Below, piece by piece: positions 46,457 to 56,874 of a stretch of DNA of 64,000 nt. Source of the stretch: Ailurus styani (taxonomy: Eukaryota > Chordata > Mammalia > Carnivora > Ailuridae); assembly GCA_002007465.1 (NCBI GenBank), contig LNAC01000742.1:353631-417630 (forward strand), written 5' to 3'. The stretch's first letter is position 1. The number at the start of each line of letters is the position of its first letter. Both the position numbers and the translations under genes were made by a program. The notes beneath the pieces were generated by a model. The model did no database searches, had not been told where the DNA came from, and saw only the letters and a program-made list of their open reading frames with translations.

Positions 46457-47424
46457 CTAAAGATTCTATCTATATGGAAATAAATGAGAGTTTAAATTAG
46501 TGAAGAAAATAAAAAGCAAAGATCATTCAGGAGTAGAGATACTTTGGCCCTTCCTTTGATTTAGCATGCCCTAAAGAGATAAGATGCCTTTTTCTATGAT
46601 GGATTTATTAATGGATAGATTATCAACAATATTTTTTTGTATTATACCTCATGCCATCACATTTTCTTTTAATTTTTATGTAGTGAATAAGGAAAAGGAA
46701 AAAAAACTTTGCATGCTTCTTTGTATGTAGCCCATTTATATCAATTAATTCTGAATGTTTCTTTGAAACACTCACGTGAGGAAAAAGACATAAGAGGTAA
46801 AGAGTAGTGATGGCCCATGAAAAAGATTCTGAGCTAGACCCGGTAGACAAGAAGAAAATAACTTAAAAAAATAATTCTTCAGAAAACTGAGAGTTATCAA
46901 AGATTTGTATTGAACCAAAGCCAGTAGAAATGTACTGAAGACAGCACATCTTTTATTATTTAAGAAATCTATATGCAGCATAAAAAAATAAACTTTCAGT
47001 TTCACATAATACATACACTGTTTTGGTTTATTGTGAAGCTTTTAAGAAATACAAATATCTAAATAAAAGAAACAACAGAGCCTTGTCAATATAAAGTAAG
47101 CATTCTTGCCAAAATTTAACGTATGGAGTACTTATCTTTATGTGTACCCTTGGCCAAAAAAAAAAAAAAATGGCGCTAAATAGGATTTATTTAAGATTTC
47201 TAGAATCAAACAGCAAAATGCAATTAGAATAAACTATATTCTGAAGTGCTTGGCTCCTGAGTAACGGCATCACTTTTGCAAATTGAATTAAGAACTATTA
47301 GAATTTAGAAAAAACTTGTCCTTTGAGGAAGCTCTTTCCATTTAAGTGCAGGTTTAGTAAGCTTAAAGTCCTTAGTAACTTAGAGACGTCAGAGGACTCA
47401 AGTTATATGCTCGTAATCACTGTG
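46457..47424. other. Single-copy AT-rich DNA, nothing recognised
   Basis: An A15 run lies near 47156-47170. No repeat or gene recognised. Confidence 0.45.
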
Positions 47425-47570
47425 TCATTAATTCAACACACATACATTAAAAAGCACATTGTACTCAACACTCTACCAAGAGCTATGGAGGACATAAGAG
47501 TGGTAAGATACTGTCCCTGTCCTGGGGGATTTTACAGTTTAGTTGGGAATGGGAGACTACAGAAATAGAA
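47425..47570 (-). mobile_element. L2 3'-end relic
   Basis: 'CATTAATTCAACACACATAC', 'TCAACACTCTACCAAGAGCT', 'ATACTGTCCCTGTCCTGGGG' and 'GATTTTACAGTTTAGTTGGG' follow the antisense L2 3' end ('cattcaacaaatattta...ggtccctgccctcatggagctta'). Confidence 0.65.
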
Positions 47571-48410
47571 AACAAAAGCAAGTGCATAATAATGTAGCTT
47601 GAAAGAGATTCACAAGGTAGGTAGGTGCTTAAACAGCAGTTCTTTGGCTATGAGTTAGTTTTATTATACTTTCATTACAGCATTAGCATTGTAGAAAGAT
47701 AACACTGTCCGTAAAAATGGCACACTTTCATTTAGGGAACAAACAACAAAATGTTGGAAAATAATTTTAAAGGAGAGTACTATTTAGGTCAAAACATTCT
47801 GAATAAATATGTACAAAGTATTTTTATACAAATGCGAAAATGGGCGAAAGAAAATAAACATGTTTTGGTCAGTGGAAAACAAAAGGTTGAGTTGGCAAAG
47901 AGAACGGACCTTTTTATAATTCTATAAAATTTTTAAATTAGGATGAATCTAATTAGAAAAAAAGAGAATCATTACAGAGCAGCACTGACTTTCATAAAAC
48001 AGGTTCTTTAATTAGTACTAATTTGGGTTTGGGTGATTAGAAAAGGTTCCAAATTACAAAGTGACTGAAGACCTCACCTAAAGCTCCTCCTCTAGGAAGA
48101 AATGGGTACAAGGTAAGGGGCTAGGTCCCTAAGGGCTGGTCCACAAGGGTGGTCTCTGGGTGCACCAGTAGGGGAAGGTGAACCGGAGAAGTCATTGCAG
48201 CCATAGGAAAACCCACACCAGGTCTTTTCTTTCCATCTCTTTTCTCCTACTGTTTCTTTTTGTTTCTAATCTCACTTCGCCTAGGTTTTCAGGTTTCCTG
48301 GGAGCTGTTTTACACCCCAACCTTAAATGCATGTTTCAGCCTCTAACTTCCCTTTGATTTTTTTCTTATTTTTATTTTAACTTTTATCTTTATTTCTTAG
48401 CTCTAACTGT
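47571..48410. other. Single-copy DNA, nothing recognised
   Basis: No repeat or gene recognised. 48090-48220 is locally more GC-rich. Confidence 0.45.
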
Positions 48411-48508
48411 ATTTTTTAAAGGTAAGCTCTACGTCCAATGGCTGGCTTAAACTCAGGACCCTGAGACAAGATCCACATGCTCTACCACCTGAGCCCGCCA
48501 GGTGCCCC
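48411..48508 (-). mobile_element. Short old SINEC element
   Basis: About 98 bp. 'GCTTAAACTCAGGACCCTGA' and 'CCTGAGCCCGCCAGGTGCCC' are the complement of the head. The GA-rich block is absent. Confidence 0.75.
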
Positions 48509-48597
48509 TAAATACTGTATTTTGGATTCTAAGCCCAGTTGTAATTTTTCTTTTTCTTCTACTTTTGATCTTTTATATCTCTTACCATAAATCTTTT

Positions 48598-48773
48598 TTT
48601 TAGGTATTCATTTTTTTAAAATTTTTTAAAATTATTATTATTTGCCCCAGGGGTACAGGTCTGTGAATCATCAGGCTTACACATTTCACAGCATTCACCA
48701 TAGCACAAACCCTCCCCAATGTCCATAACCCATCCACCCTACCCCTACCCTCCCACCCCAGTAACCCTCAGTT
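48598..48773 (-). mobile_element. Very short carnivore L1 3' end with target duplication
   Basis: Antisense L1 3' UTR: T-rich start, 'TTGCCCCAGGGGTACAGGTC', 'GAATCATCAGGCTTACACAT', 'CCCAATGTCCATAACCCATC' and 'CAGTAACCCTCAGTT'. A 15-bp target duplication with one mismatch, TACCATAAATCTTTT at 48583-48597 and TACCTTAAATCTTTT at 48774-48788, shows a complete insertion of only about 176 bp, severely 5'-truncated. Confidence 0.92.
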
Positions 48774-48788
48774 TACCTTAAATCTTTT

Positions 48789-49666
48789 GTGTACCTCTTT
48801 CCTCTTTATATTTTATTTTGGTTACTGGTCTTAAGCCTAGACCCAAATTTCATGGCAATAATTTATCAACTATTCGCATCCATTATTTTCTCTACTTGTT
48901 TGAAATGACTACCAGCTTTAAGGTGTTAGCTGGGAAGAGGGAATGTCAATGTGTCAGACTAGGGAGGATGGGCATTATCTTATTCCTAGCTACCGTACAA
49001 TCTTCTAACAATGGGTTCAAAAGTTAGTGTCAATTTTGGCAATATCAATTGTTGCAACTAAATAGCATTAAAGACAGAACGGGTCTATATTAAATTTCAA
49101 CATTTGCAAAATTAACCAGAATGAGGACATCTTCTGACACAGAATCAAAAACTTTAATTTCAAACTAAATTTCTTTATCTCTGACTCTTGATCCATATTC
49201 TCTGTCCCAGAGAAAACCTAACTAATTCTATGAACCCTGAGAATGTTCCTCTGCTCTATCAATACAGTTTTGGAAAAACACGTGTTTTTGAAACTAAAAA
49301 CACCCATATTGCCTATTTTGCTTAACTGGTTCTAGTATTTGAGAGAAGGTCATAACCGGAGCTACTATTTTCATGTCTGGTACCAGTGAATGTAGTTCTC
49401 TTCTCCCTTCTGCTCTTTGCGATTCCATCCTTGCACAGGCTATACCACAGCCTAGAAGAGTTTCTCCTAACTAAATACATTGAAATCATTGTCTTGAAAT
49501 CATTGTCTTGAAGACAGGTGTCTTTCAAGTTTTACCTCATCATCACCTAAACTTGAAATCATTTTTTCCCCTTGCACGATAAACCAAGAGCCGCATCTCT
49601 CAAAATGCATTTAAATATTAGTCCTTTGTATTTGCTTTTTCATCCCTAATAGATGATAAACTTGTC
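48789..49666. other. Single-copy DNA with a small tandem duplication
   Basis: A 14-bp unit (ATTGTCTTGAAATC-like) is repeated head to tail at about 49485-49512. No repeat family or gene recognised. Confidence 0.5.
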
Positions 49667-49683
49667 AAAAATACAAAAATAAG

Positions 49684-49866
49684 GGCGCCTGGGAGGCTCA
49701 GTGGGTTAAGCCTCTGCCTTCGGCTCAGGTCATGGTCTCAGGGTCCTAGGATCGAGGCCCGCATTGGGCTCCCTGCTCAGCGGGGAGCCTGCTTCCTCCT
49801 CTCTCTCTGCCTGCCTGTCTGCCTACTTATAATCTCTCTGTCAAAATAAATAAATAAAATCTTTAA
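49684..49866 (+). mobile_element. Young mustelid-type SINEC element
   Basis: Head GGCGCCTGGGAGGCTCAGTG, CT-rich body, tail AAATAAATAAAATCTTT. A perfect 17-bp target duplication, AAAAATACAAAAATAAG, lies at 49667-49683 and 49867-49883. Confidence 0.96.
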
Positions 49867-49883
49867 AAAAATACAAAAATAAG

Positions 49884-50190
49884 ATTTTTACTTGAATTCC
49901 TTCTGTGACCCCCAAGTATTTATGTATACATCATTGTAAAATGGTAGTTTTTAATTTATAGCCATTTGTTTTTATTTATAACTATTTCAGGAGGAAAAAA
50001 ATAGTCCTTTCTACCAAACCTTGTGTGTGTCGCATCTTCTAAAATTATTTGCTTTTATAATCATGTTATACTGCACCTGATGCATATTTTCATCTAAAAT
50101 ATTTGACAAAATTCCAAACAAAAATGAAAGAAGGCATATTAATATCAGAAAACTTTTCCTTCAGAAAAATTTCCTTCATTAATATCAGAA
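49884..50190. other. Single-copy DNA leading into the palindrome
   Basis: TTAATATCAGAAAACT occurs at 50139-50154 and again at 50179-50194, a 40-bp-offset direct repeat overlapping the palindrome's left edge. Otherwise nothing recognised. Confidence 0.6.
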
Positions 50191-50312
50191 AACTGGACTC
50201 TTTATACTCTAATATATATATACATATATAAATTATATATATACATATTAGAGTATATATACATATATAAATTATGTATATTTATATATACTAGAGTATA
50301 AAGAGTCCAGTT
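50191..50312. repeat. 122-bp AT-rich near-perfect palindrome
   Basis: The outer 21 bp, AACTGGACTCTTTATACTCT then A, are perfectly inverted at the right end. The inner TA-rich part (ATATATATACATATATAAAT-like) continues the symmetry with scattered mismatches. A nested smaller inverted repeat (TACTCTAATATATATATA ... ATATTAGAGTA) occupies about 50207-50255. Little or no spacer separates the arms, so cruciform extrusion is sterically possible. It does not match a named transposon that I know. Confidence 0.93.
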
Positions 50313-51061
50313 ATTTTACATTTCCTTCCCCAAGGCTACTCTGACTTTGGCCATTCTTCAAGTAATTGTTTCTACCAATGGCTACTAATTCCTAATAAGT
50401 AGAATATTCCTGAACACCCTCCATGTGCAGCGTAAAGCTTTGTTGTAGGCCAACCTACATGAAATACCAGAATGTGGAACTGCTTCAAGGGAAAGAGACA
50501 ATAAATGTGAAAACAAGGGGGGAAAAAAAGTAAAAAGAAAAAAACCTTTTCCAATTCACCAATGGGTAAAAAAATAATAATAATAAAGGTCTAGAAAAAT
50601 ATTACTTTTTTTTTTCTTTAAACTGGGGAATTGGTTTTGTCATCTCTGAAACCCAAGGCAGTAACAGGAAAAAGACCACTAGTACACCCAAATGACAATC
50701 ATGTTAGGTTCCCAATAACATTTAAGAGTTCATCCTTTGCCCTCTTCTATTCCCAGAGGTCTCTTACTTTAGGACAACTGCCCTCTCTGTCTAATTAAGG
50801 ATAAACAATCCCTTCCTCTCAGGGAGAGCAGGCAGCAAGATAATCTGAGAATAGCAGTGCCTGAAGACTGATACAACAGGGTTCTCAGGATGGCTTTATG
50901 CTGTATACTACCGCACATCTTCCCTTCTTTGGGACTGAGTTTTTCTTCTGCTAAATGGCAATAATAGTTAAACTCACTTCCCATGGTTTCTATGGGAATT
51001 AAAATAGCTAATAGTAAGTAGAAATCGAAGCAAAATTTCCCTTGCTTCCCTCCATTTGCTC
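50313..51061. other. Single-copy DNA, nothing recognised
   Basis: A short (AAT)n run lies at 50568-50587. No repeat family or gene recognised. Confidence 0.45.
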
Positions 51062-51480
51062 TCTCAGTGTTAGTCAGGGTTCTCCAGAGAAACAGAACCA
51101 GTAGGATGTGTGTGTGCAGAAGGAGAGGAAGAGGGATTGAGAGATTCAGTTTAAGGAATTAGTTCATGGGGCTATGGAGTTGGCAGGTATGAAGTCTGCA
51201 GGGCGTGTCTGTGGCTGGAGGACCAGGAAGAGTTGATGTTACAGCTCCATTCTGAGGATGTTCTGGAGGCAGAATTCCTTCTTCCTCAAGAGACCTCAAT
51301 CTTCTCTCTTGGAGCCTTAACTAGATGAAGTCCAGTCACATTATGGAGATAGTAATCTGTGATTTAAATATTTATCACATCTAAAAAATACCTTCAAAGC
51401 AACATTGAGACAGGTGTTTGACCAAAAACTCGGTACCACTGCCTGGCCTAGTTGACACATACTATTAACCATCACAGTCT
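51062..51480 (+). mobile_element. Ancient LTR-like dispersed repeat (sister of 41572)
   Basis: 'TAGTCAGGGTTCTCCAGAGA', 'AACAGAACCAGTAGGATGTG', 'AGTCTGCAGGGCGTGTCTGT', 'AGCAACATTGAGACAGGTGT' and 'GGCCTAGTTGACACATACTA', ending 'TTAACCATCACAGT'. Same family as 41572-42027 in opposite orientation. Confidence 0.75.
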
Positions 51481-51482
51481 CT

Positions 51483-51798
51483 AATGCACAGGCAGTAACC
51501 CCATTCCAAGGCAAGCTCAACGCAAAAACCCCATGTCCTTTTATACCAGGCAGCTAAGTTCTTCACTGACAGAGTCAGATAGGAAGACTGCAACTCCTCA
51601 GAATACAAACAAGCCTTGTACATTCATTCAGCTAAATTTTATTAAATATTTTCATAGTGTTAGCCCCTTTGGTAGGTATATCTTTTTCAAAATTAATGGA
51701 CCTAAACTTTTCCCCACCAGATCATAAGGAAGTAATATGCAAGCCTACGAGAGGAGACCTTGCCAAAGTTCGGGGAGTAAAGGAAAGGTTTCCTCAGA
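51483..51798. other. Single-copy DNA, nothing recognised
   Basis: No feature recognised. Confidence 0.5.
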
Positions 51799-51810
51799 AA
51801 GTGAGATTTA

Positions 51811-51998
51811 GGGGTGTCTAGGTGGCTCAGTCGGTTAAGGGTCTGCCTTCAGCTTAGGTCATGGTCACAGAGATCTGGGTTCAAATCCCACATCAGGCTC
51901 CCTCCTCAGTGGGAAGCCTGCTTCTCCCCCTCCCTCTCCCTCTGCCGCTCCCCCTGCTTGTGTTTTCTCTCTTTTAAATAAATAAAATATTTTTTAAA
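51811..51998 (+). mobile_element. Older SINEC element
   Basis: Head GGGTGTCTAGGTGGCTCAGT with 'CGGTTAAGGGTCTGCC'; the middle keeps 'CCCCCTGCTTGTGTTTTCTC', a form shared with other caniform SINEs. Target duplication AAGTGAGATTTA / AAGTGGTATTTA at 51799-51810 and 51999-52010, two mismatches. Confidence 0.93.
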
Positions 51999-52190
51999 AA
52001 GTGGTATTTAGACTGGGACTGAGGGATGACTATATGTTAATTATGCTTTGGAGGTGGGGAAAAGGGAAACTAGAGACCTTAGTAGAAGGAACAGCTTTCA
52101 TGGGTGCCCTGAGATATACAAAGGAATTTAGCAATAGCTAGGCAGACAATGGGGATAAAGACTGAGTAAAAATGAGCCTTTCTCGCCATT

Positions 52191-52192
<2 letters not shown>

Positions 52193-52229
<37 letters not shown>

Positions 52230-52253
52230 NNNNNNNNNNNNNNNNNNNNNNNN
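52193..52253 (-). mobile_element. SINE tail plus assembly gap hiding the SINE body
   Basis: A run of 37 T (52193-52229) leads into 24 N (52230-52253). The same 11 bases, CTCGCCATTTC, lie directly before the T-run (52182-52192) and directly after the gap (52254-52264). This is the flank of a minus-strand SINE insertion whose body, expected to be about 200 bp, is missing from the assembly. That it is a SINEC is inferred. Confidence 0.75.
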
Positions 52254-52448
52254 CTCGCCATTTCAAATTTAAGAAAATTGCAGGGAACTTTGGTCCTAGA
52301 GAATAAGCACTATGTTGCTTGGTATTTGAGTTAATCAATTATGAATTTAAAGACAGATTGCATCTTCTTTTATCAAAAGTATAATGAATGCTCATATATT
52401 CCTTTATCAAACTGTATAGAAAATCACAGTCTTAAAATTCACAAAAGT

Positions 52449-52560
52449 GGGCGCCTGGGTGGCTCAGCGGTTTAAAGCCTCTGCCTTCGGCTCAGGTCAT
52501 GATCTCAGGGTCCTGGGATCGAGGCCCACATCGGGCTCTCTGCTCAGCAGGGAGCCTGCT
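52449..52560 (+). mobile_element. Young SINEC element truncated at an N
   Basis: Head GGGCGCCTGGGTGGCTCAGC through the B-box zone to 'GCTCAGCAGGGAGCCTGCT', then a single N at 52561. After the N the sequence is not SINE body. The CT-rich block and A-tail are lost, so the N marks a collapsed or misjoined gap rather than a biological end. Confidence 0.85.
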
Positions 52561-52589
52561 NAAAACAATTACCAAAAAGAAAAAAAAAA

Positions 52590-52990
52590 GCCTACACTTA
52601 CTGTGGCAGATATGGCGGATTATAGCGCAACCTTAATATATCTTCTAAATAGGTTCTGGTACCAATTTCAATGGAGCAGGCAGTGGGCGTGGAGTGGGGG
52701 GAGAGTTCCACACACCAACAAGCAGTTCTTGGAACACCAGCTAGGTGTCCTACAATTTGACTGAATTCTGACACTATTTACCCACAGACAGCATCAGATC
52801 CCACAGGTTAAAGGGTTCTGTCCCACAAGACTGTCCCCAATATACAAATTTGAGATGCCAATCACAAGCCCAGGTTGTTATCTATATTTCTAACTAAATC
52901 AGAGGTTCCCAAGACCCCCTCCCCAGGTTTGATAATTTGCTAGAGCAGCCACAGAACTCAGAAACACCTCACTTACTAGATTGGCTTTTA
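52590..52990 (+). mobile_element. Ancient LTR-like dispersed repeat, unnamed
   Basis: 'GACAGCATCAGATCCCACAG', 'GATGCCAATCACAAGCCCAG' and 'GGTTTGATAATTTGCTAGAG' then CAGCCACAGAACTCAG are recognisable from a common old mammalian repeat. The family name is not committed. Confidence 0.5.
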
Positions 52991-53533
52991 AGTTTGATTA
53001 TAACATTTTCTAATATATATTGTTTTTTCTCTTTTTCTTTTTTGGTAGTCAATTTTATTAAGAATTTCTTTTGTATTTTCATCTATTTTCCCCCCAAAGT
53101 TAAATATCCTGAAATTATTTAAATGTCAGTATTTTCTTCCAAATTTTATAATTATACATTCCACATTTAACACAATGACCCATTTTACCCATCCAGACTT
53201 CTTTTCCTTCTAGCCTAAGATTTGGCAGGGGAATTTAAGCTTAAGTTGTAGTTTTCCAAATAGCTCTCCAATTCCATGTGTTGAATAGTTAATTCCATCT
53301 GTACTTATTTGTGATTCTTGCCTTATCAAATATTAAGTTCTAATTTATACTAAGGCCCCTAGAGCTTTATATTAAATTTCACTGACATGTCATTTCTTGG
53401 GTAAATACTGATAATTTTTACTTATAGCTTTATAATCACTTAATAATTGAGTTCCCCTCAGAGCTCTTACTGAAAAAAAATTATTAGAATAAAATTTTCA
53501 AGACTTTCCATTAAAAAAGTACATTGAAATGAT
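52991..53533. other. T-rich single-copy DNA, nothing recognised
   Basis: No feature recognised. Confidence 0.45.
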
Positions 53534-53730
53534 GGGGTGCCTGGGTGGCTCAGTTGGTTAAGCATCCAACCATTGATTTTGGCTCAGGTCATGATCTCCA
53601 GGTTGTGGGGTGGAGCCCCATGTTGGGCTCCATGCTGGGCACAACAGTCTGCTTATGATTCTCTCTCTCTCTCTCTCTCTCTCTCTGCCCCTCCCCCTGC
53701 CCCTTTCCCTTCCTCTCTCCTCCCCAAAAA
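53534..53730 (+). mobile_element. Old caniform SINEC element
   Basis: Head GGGTGCCTGGGTGGCTCAGT with 'TGGTTAAGCATCCAACC', and a (CT)12-like run at about 53660-53686. Short A-tail. No clean target duplication. Confidence 0.9.
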
Positions 53731-53862
53731 ATTTCACTGAAACTATAACTTTGAAAAAATTAACATTTTGTATAATTCTTAGATATGTCCTCTAAGAAAA
53801 TATCATATTTCTCCATTTTAAAAAAACCTCATTCTTTATAAAAATATTGTATTTTTCTTTTC

Positions 53863-54055
53863 AAAAAAAATTTTTAGGATTTTATTTATTTGACAGAAAG
53901 ACAGAGAGAGAGCATAAGCAGAGGGAGCAGGGGAGAGAGAAGCAGGCTCCCCACTGAGCAGAGAGTCCCAATGCAGAGCTGGATCTTAGAACCCTGGGAT
54001 CAGGTGACCTGAGCCGAAGGCTGATGGTTAATTGATTGATCCACCCAGGCGCTCC
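53863..54055 (-). mobile_element. Old SINEC element
   Basis: Minus-strand copy, 'TTAGGATTTTATTTATTTGA', GA-rich block, ending 'GATCCACCCAGGCGCTCC'. The head complement is degraded ('GGTTAATTGATTGATCCACC'). Confidence 0.9.
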
Positions 54056-54093
54056 TCAAATATTCTTAATACACTTCTATTAAGGTTGTCTGT

Positions 54094-54306
54094 TGGGGCA
54101 CCTGGGTGGCTCAGTGGGTTAAAGCCTCTGCCTTCAGCTCAGGTCATGATCTCAGGGTCCTGGGATCGAGCCCCGCATCGGGCTCTCTGCTCAGCAGGGA
54201 GCCTGCTCTTCCCTCTCTCTCTGCCTGCCTCTCTGCCAACTTGTGATCTCTCTCTCTCTCACTCTCTGTCAAATAAATAAATAAATAAATCTTTAAAAAA
54301 AAAAAA
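54094..54306 (+). mobile_element. Young mustelid-type SINEC element
   Basis: Head GGGGCACCTGGGTGGCTCAG and 'GGGTTAAAGCCTCTGCC', with a long A-tail. A perfect 12-bp target duplication, AAGGTTGTCTGT, lies at 54082-54093 and 54307-54318. Confidence 0.96.
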
Positions 54307-54318
54307 AAGGTTGTCTGT

Positions 54319-55130
54319 AGCTACAGTTGCAAAATTTTCTATTGTTCCATTGTGAAAATAATTTTTATCATCTTGATTTAAATATTTATCTGGAACACAT
54401 ATTAATTCTAAGAATTGTTTGGCTGACTCTCTAAAGTTCTATGATATAAATTCATATTGACATGTTTCCTAAAGTTTATTTTATGAGCCTCTTGCCTTGT
54501 TTTAAACAGTGGACACAGAACTACTGACTTTAAGCACAGAATGACCTATGAAATCATATTTTCACAGGCAAATCCAGTTTTAGTAGACATGGAAACCACC
54601 AAGTAGTTTGATGTGTTTTGCTTAAATAGTAATAGTAATAGTAACTTTTTAGTATTATTGTACTATGAGCAGATGATCATGTTAAACCTTATTAAAGTCC
54701 CCCTTTTAAGTGATGGGCATATTCTTAGTCATTCTAAGACTATAAATAATCCCAGCTAATGAGACCAAGTTGGGTCCTCATATATCAGTTCTATTACTTT
54801 TTCTCCCTAATTGAAAAAAAAGAGAACTAATTGCATGTGAACGCCTGTCATTGATTATGAACCACAACTCTAATCGGTCCAAACAGACCTACTGAGAGTA
54901 GCTGGTCAACTTCGTATTTATAAAATAGTAAAAATAATAATATTAAGTTGGGTCTTTTTTTTGAAGAGTACAGGCCACTTCCCTTTAAATTACTTCATTA
55001 TCTTGATCAGTAGCCTACCAAAATTCTATAACTTTTATGTCAAGATCTTTTATACATTATTTTTTGGGGGGGAGTAGTCATCCAATCATGCTTTTGAAGT
55101 TCAAAATAAGTTATAGTTTTGAGGTTCACA
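54319..55130. other. Single-copy DNA, nothing recognised
   Basis: A short AATAGT hexamer run lies near 54628-54648. Otherwise no feature recognised. Confidence 0.45.
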
Positions 55131-55148
55131 AGTGTTCAAAATTATTCT

Positions 55149-55353
55149 TTTTTTTTTTTTAAAGATTTTATTTATTTATTTGACACAGAGAGAGATCAGA
55201 TCACAGGTAGGCAGAGAGGCAGGCAGAGAGAGAGAAGAGGAAGCAGGCTCCCTGCTGAGCAGAGAGCCTGATGCGGGCCTCGATCCCAGGACGCTGAGAT
55301 CATGACCTGAGCTGAAGGCAGAGGCTTTAACCCACTGAGCCACCCAGGTGCCC
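55149..55353 (-). mobile_element. Young mustelid-type SINEC element
   Basis: Minus-strand copy ending GAGCCACCCAGGTGCCC. A perfect 18-bp target duplication, AGTGTTCAAAATTATTCT, lies at 55131-55148 and 55354-55371. It is the longest perfect one in the window. Confidence 0.97.
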
Positions 55354-55371
55354 AGTGTTCAAAATTATTCT

Positions 55372-56320
55372 AATAAAAAATGGAAATACCTTATTCTTCA
55401 CAATATAATGACAAGAGCAAATGACAACATTAAGGAGATAAAATCAACATTTGCTACTTTCTTAACAGTGACTTAATAACACACGTTATTTTTTTTCTTG
55501 AGATATCTTTACAGACTGCAAAATATCAAGCATGTTAAAAAACCGTAATATGTTATTCTCTGAGAACTGTGATCAAAACGGAATCAACTATTCCCCTCAA
55601 GAGGAATATGACAGTTGCAGGTATCCACTAAAGAGTATAATGGATGGGGCAGATGGTTCTTCAACTCTCTACTAAAGAGGAACAGTCTCATGGATACTCA
55701 ACTACGTAAAGCTGGAAGAGCCTGAAGAGATATAAGGTCTTGGAGTCAAAACCCCAAATTCCTTCAGTGGTCACACACCTCACATAAATGTATGAAGCAG
55801 ATGCACATAAACTAGTAATGAGTAGCAGAGTATGGAGAGAACTCATTACCACATATGTGCTGACTGAAAACATGTAAATTAAAAAATGCTTTAAACATAA
55901 TGCTGATACATCAAAACATTTCTCCAGACAAATTCAGGTCTGCTCGTTTATGGTTCTAGAACTCATCTGTGAGATATTTTAATAATGCAGAACATGAGAC
56001 TCACAGAAAGTTAGTATCTCATCTGAGGTCAGGGGTAAATAAAACCTATGAGTATATTCCACCTGGCCTGGGATATTTCCATAAATAATTAAATGACACC
56101 AGATTGAACCTAGGAATATGTCTATCAGCTGGTGTTAAGTAAGCTTTGAAGAGATCATGCTACATTGCTCAATTTAAGAATACAGAAGTTAGATGCTAAT
56201 ATATTGATGCTTTTGTGATATAAATTTATATCCACATGACTGCAGCTTATAATAATGTCAAAGCTCACTATGTGACTATACTGATAGTAAATTCACTTTA
56301 ATTATTAAATATAAATTACT
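55372..56320. other. Single-copy DNA with a possible MIR relic at 55975-56060
   Basis: 'AACATGAGACTCACAGAAAG' then 'TTAGTATCTCATCTGAGGTC' resembles antisense MIR ('gaaactgaggcacagagaggttaagtaac'). Nothing else recognised. Confidence 0.4.
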
Positions 56321-56515
56321 GGGGGAGACTGGGTGGATCAGTGGTTAAATGTCTGCCTTCGGCTCAAGTCATGATCCCAGGTCCGGCTTCCTGCTGAGCG
56401 AGAGGCCTGCTTCTCCCTCTCCCAATTCCCCAACTTGTGTTCCCTCTCTTGCTGTCTCTCTCTCTCTCTTTCTCTGTCAAATAAATAAATAAATAAAATC
56501 TTAAAATAAATAAGA
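56321..56515 (+). mobile_element. Old, decayed SINEC element
   Basis: Head GGGGGAGACTGGGTGGATCA, 'TCTGCCTTCGGCTCAAGTCA', CT-rich run, AAATAAATAAATAAATAAAA tail. A deletion removes part of the B-box zone. Confidence 0.88.
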
Positions 56516-56679
56516 AAATAAGTAAAATTATTGGAATTATTTCACCAAGTATTACATTCAGAATAAAGTATTAATGGAGTTCTTAATTTGAAATCATTCA
56601 AAATTTAAAGTAAAACCCAAACAAAAATAGATTTACTATCAGCTCCCTCCTCCCTGCTAAAACTCCAATACATGATGAT

Positions 56680-56810
56680 AATGATATTCATGACAGCTAA
56701 ACAGTATCAGGTATGCGGTACTTGGTTAAACACTTTGCACAGGTTTGTCTGCTTCATTATACTTCAACACAGGTCTGTGCAATAGACATTATTTTGTTTT
56801 TATCCTAGGA
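56680..56810 (-). mobile_element. MIR-like relic
   Basis: 'TTCATGACAGCTAAACAGTA', 'CTTGGTTAAACACTTTGCAC' and 'CAATAGACATTATTTTGTTT' follow antisense MIR order. Confidence 0.5.
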
Positions 56811-56874
56811 ATTACACAAATTATACTAAGATCTTATAATATTAATCTAGATATGCTTTTGAGAAAAATATTTT

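Noticed and set aside
52079..52338. Lysine-rich open frames crossing the N block
   Set aside because: They arise from translating the poly-T/poly-A tract and N bases. Assembly artefact.
54032..54280. Recurring open frames with a shared peptide (GAPGWLSGLKPLPSAQ-like), also at 15820, 18654, 27964, 40896, 42707, 45513, 52447 and 56745
   Set aside because: The shared peptide is the translation of the SINEC body on one or other strand. It is repeated because the SINE is repeated, not because of a gene family.
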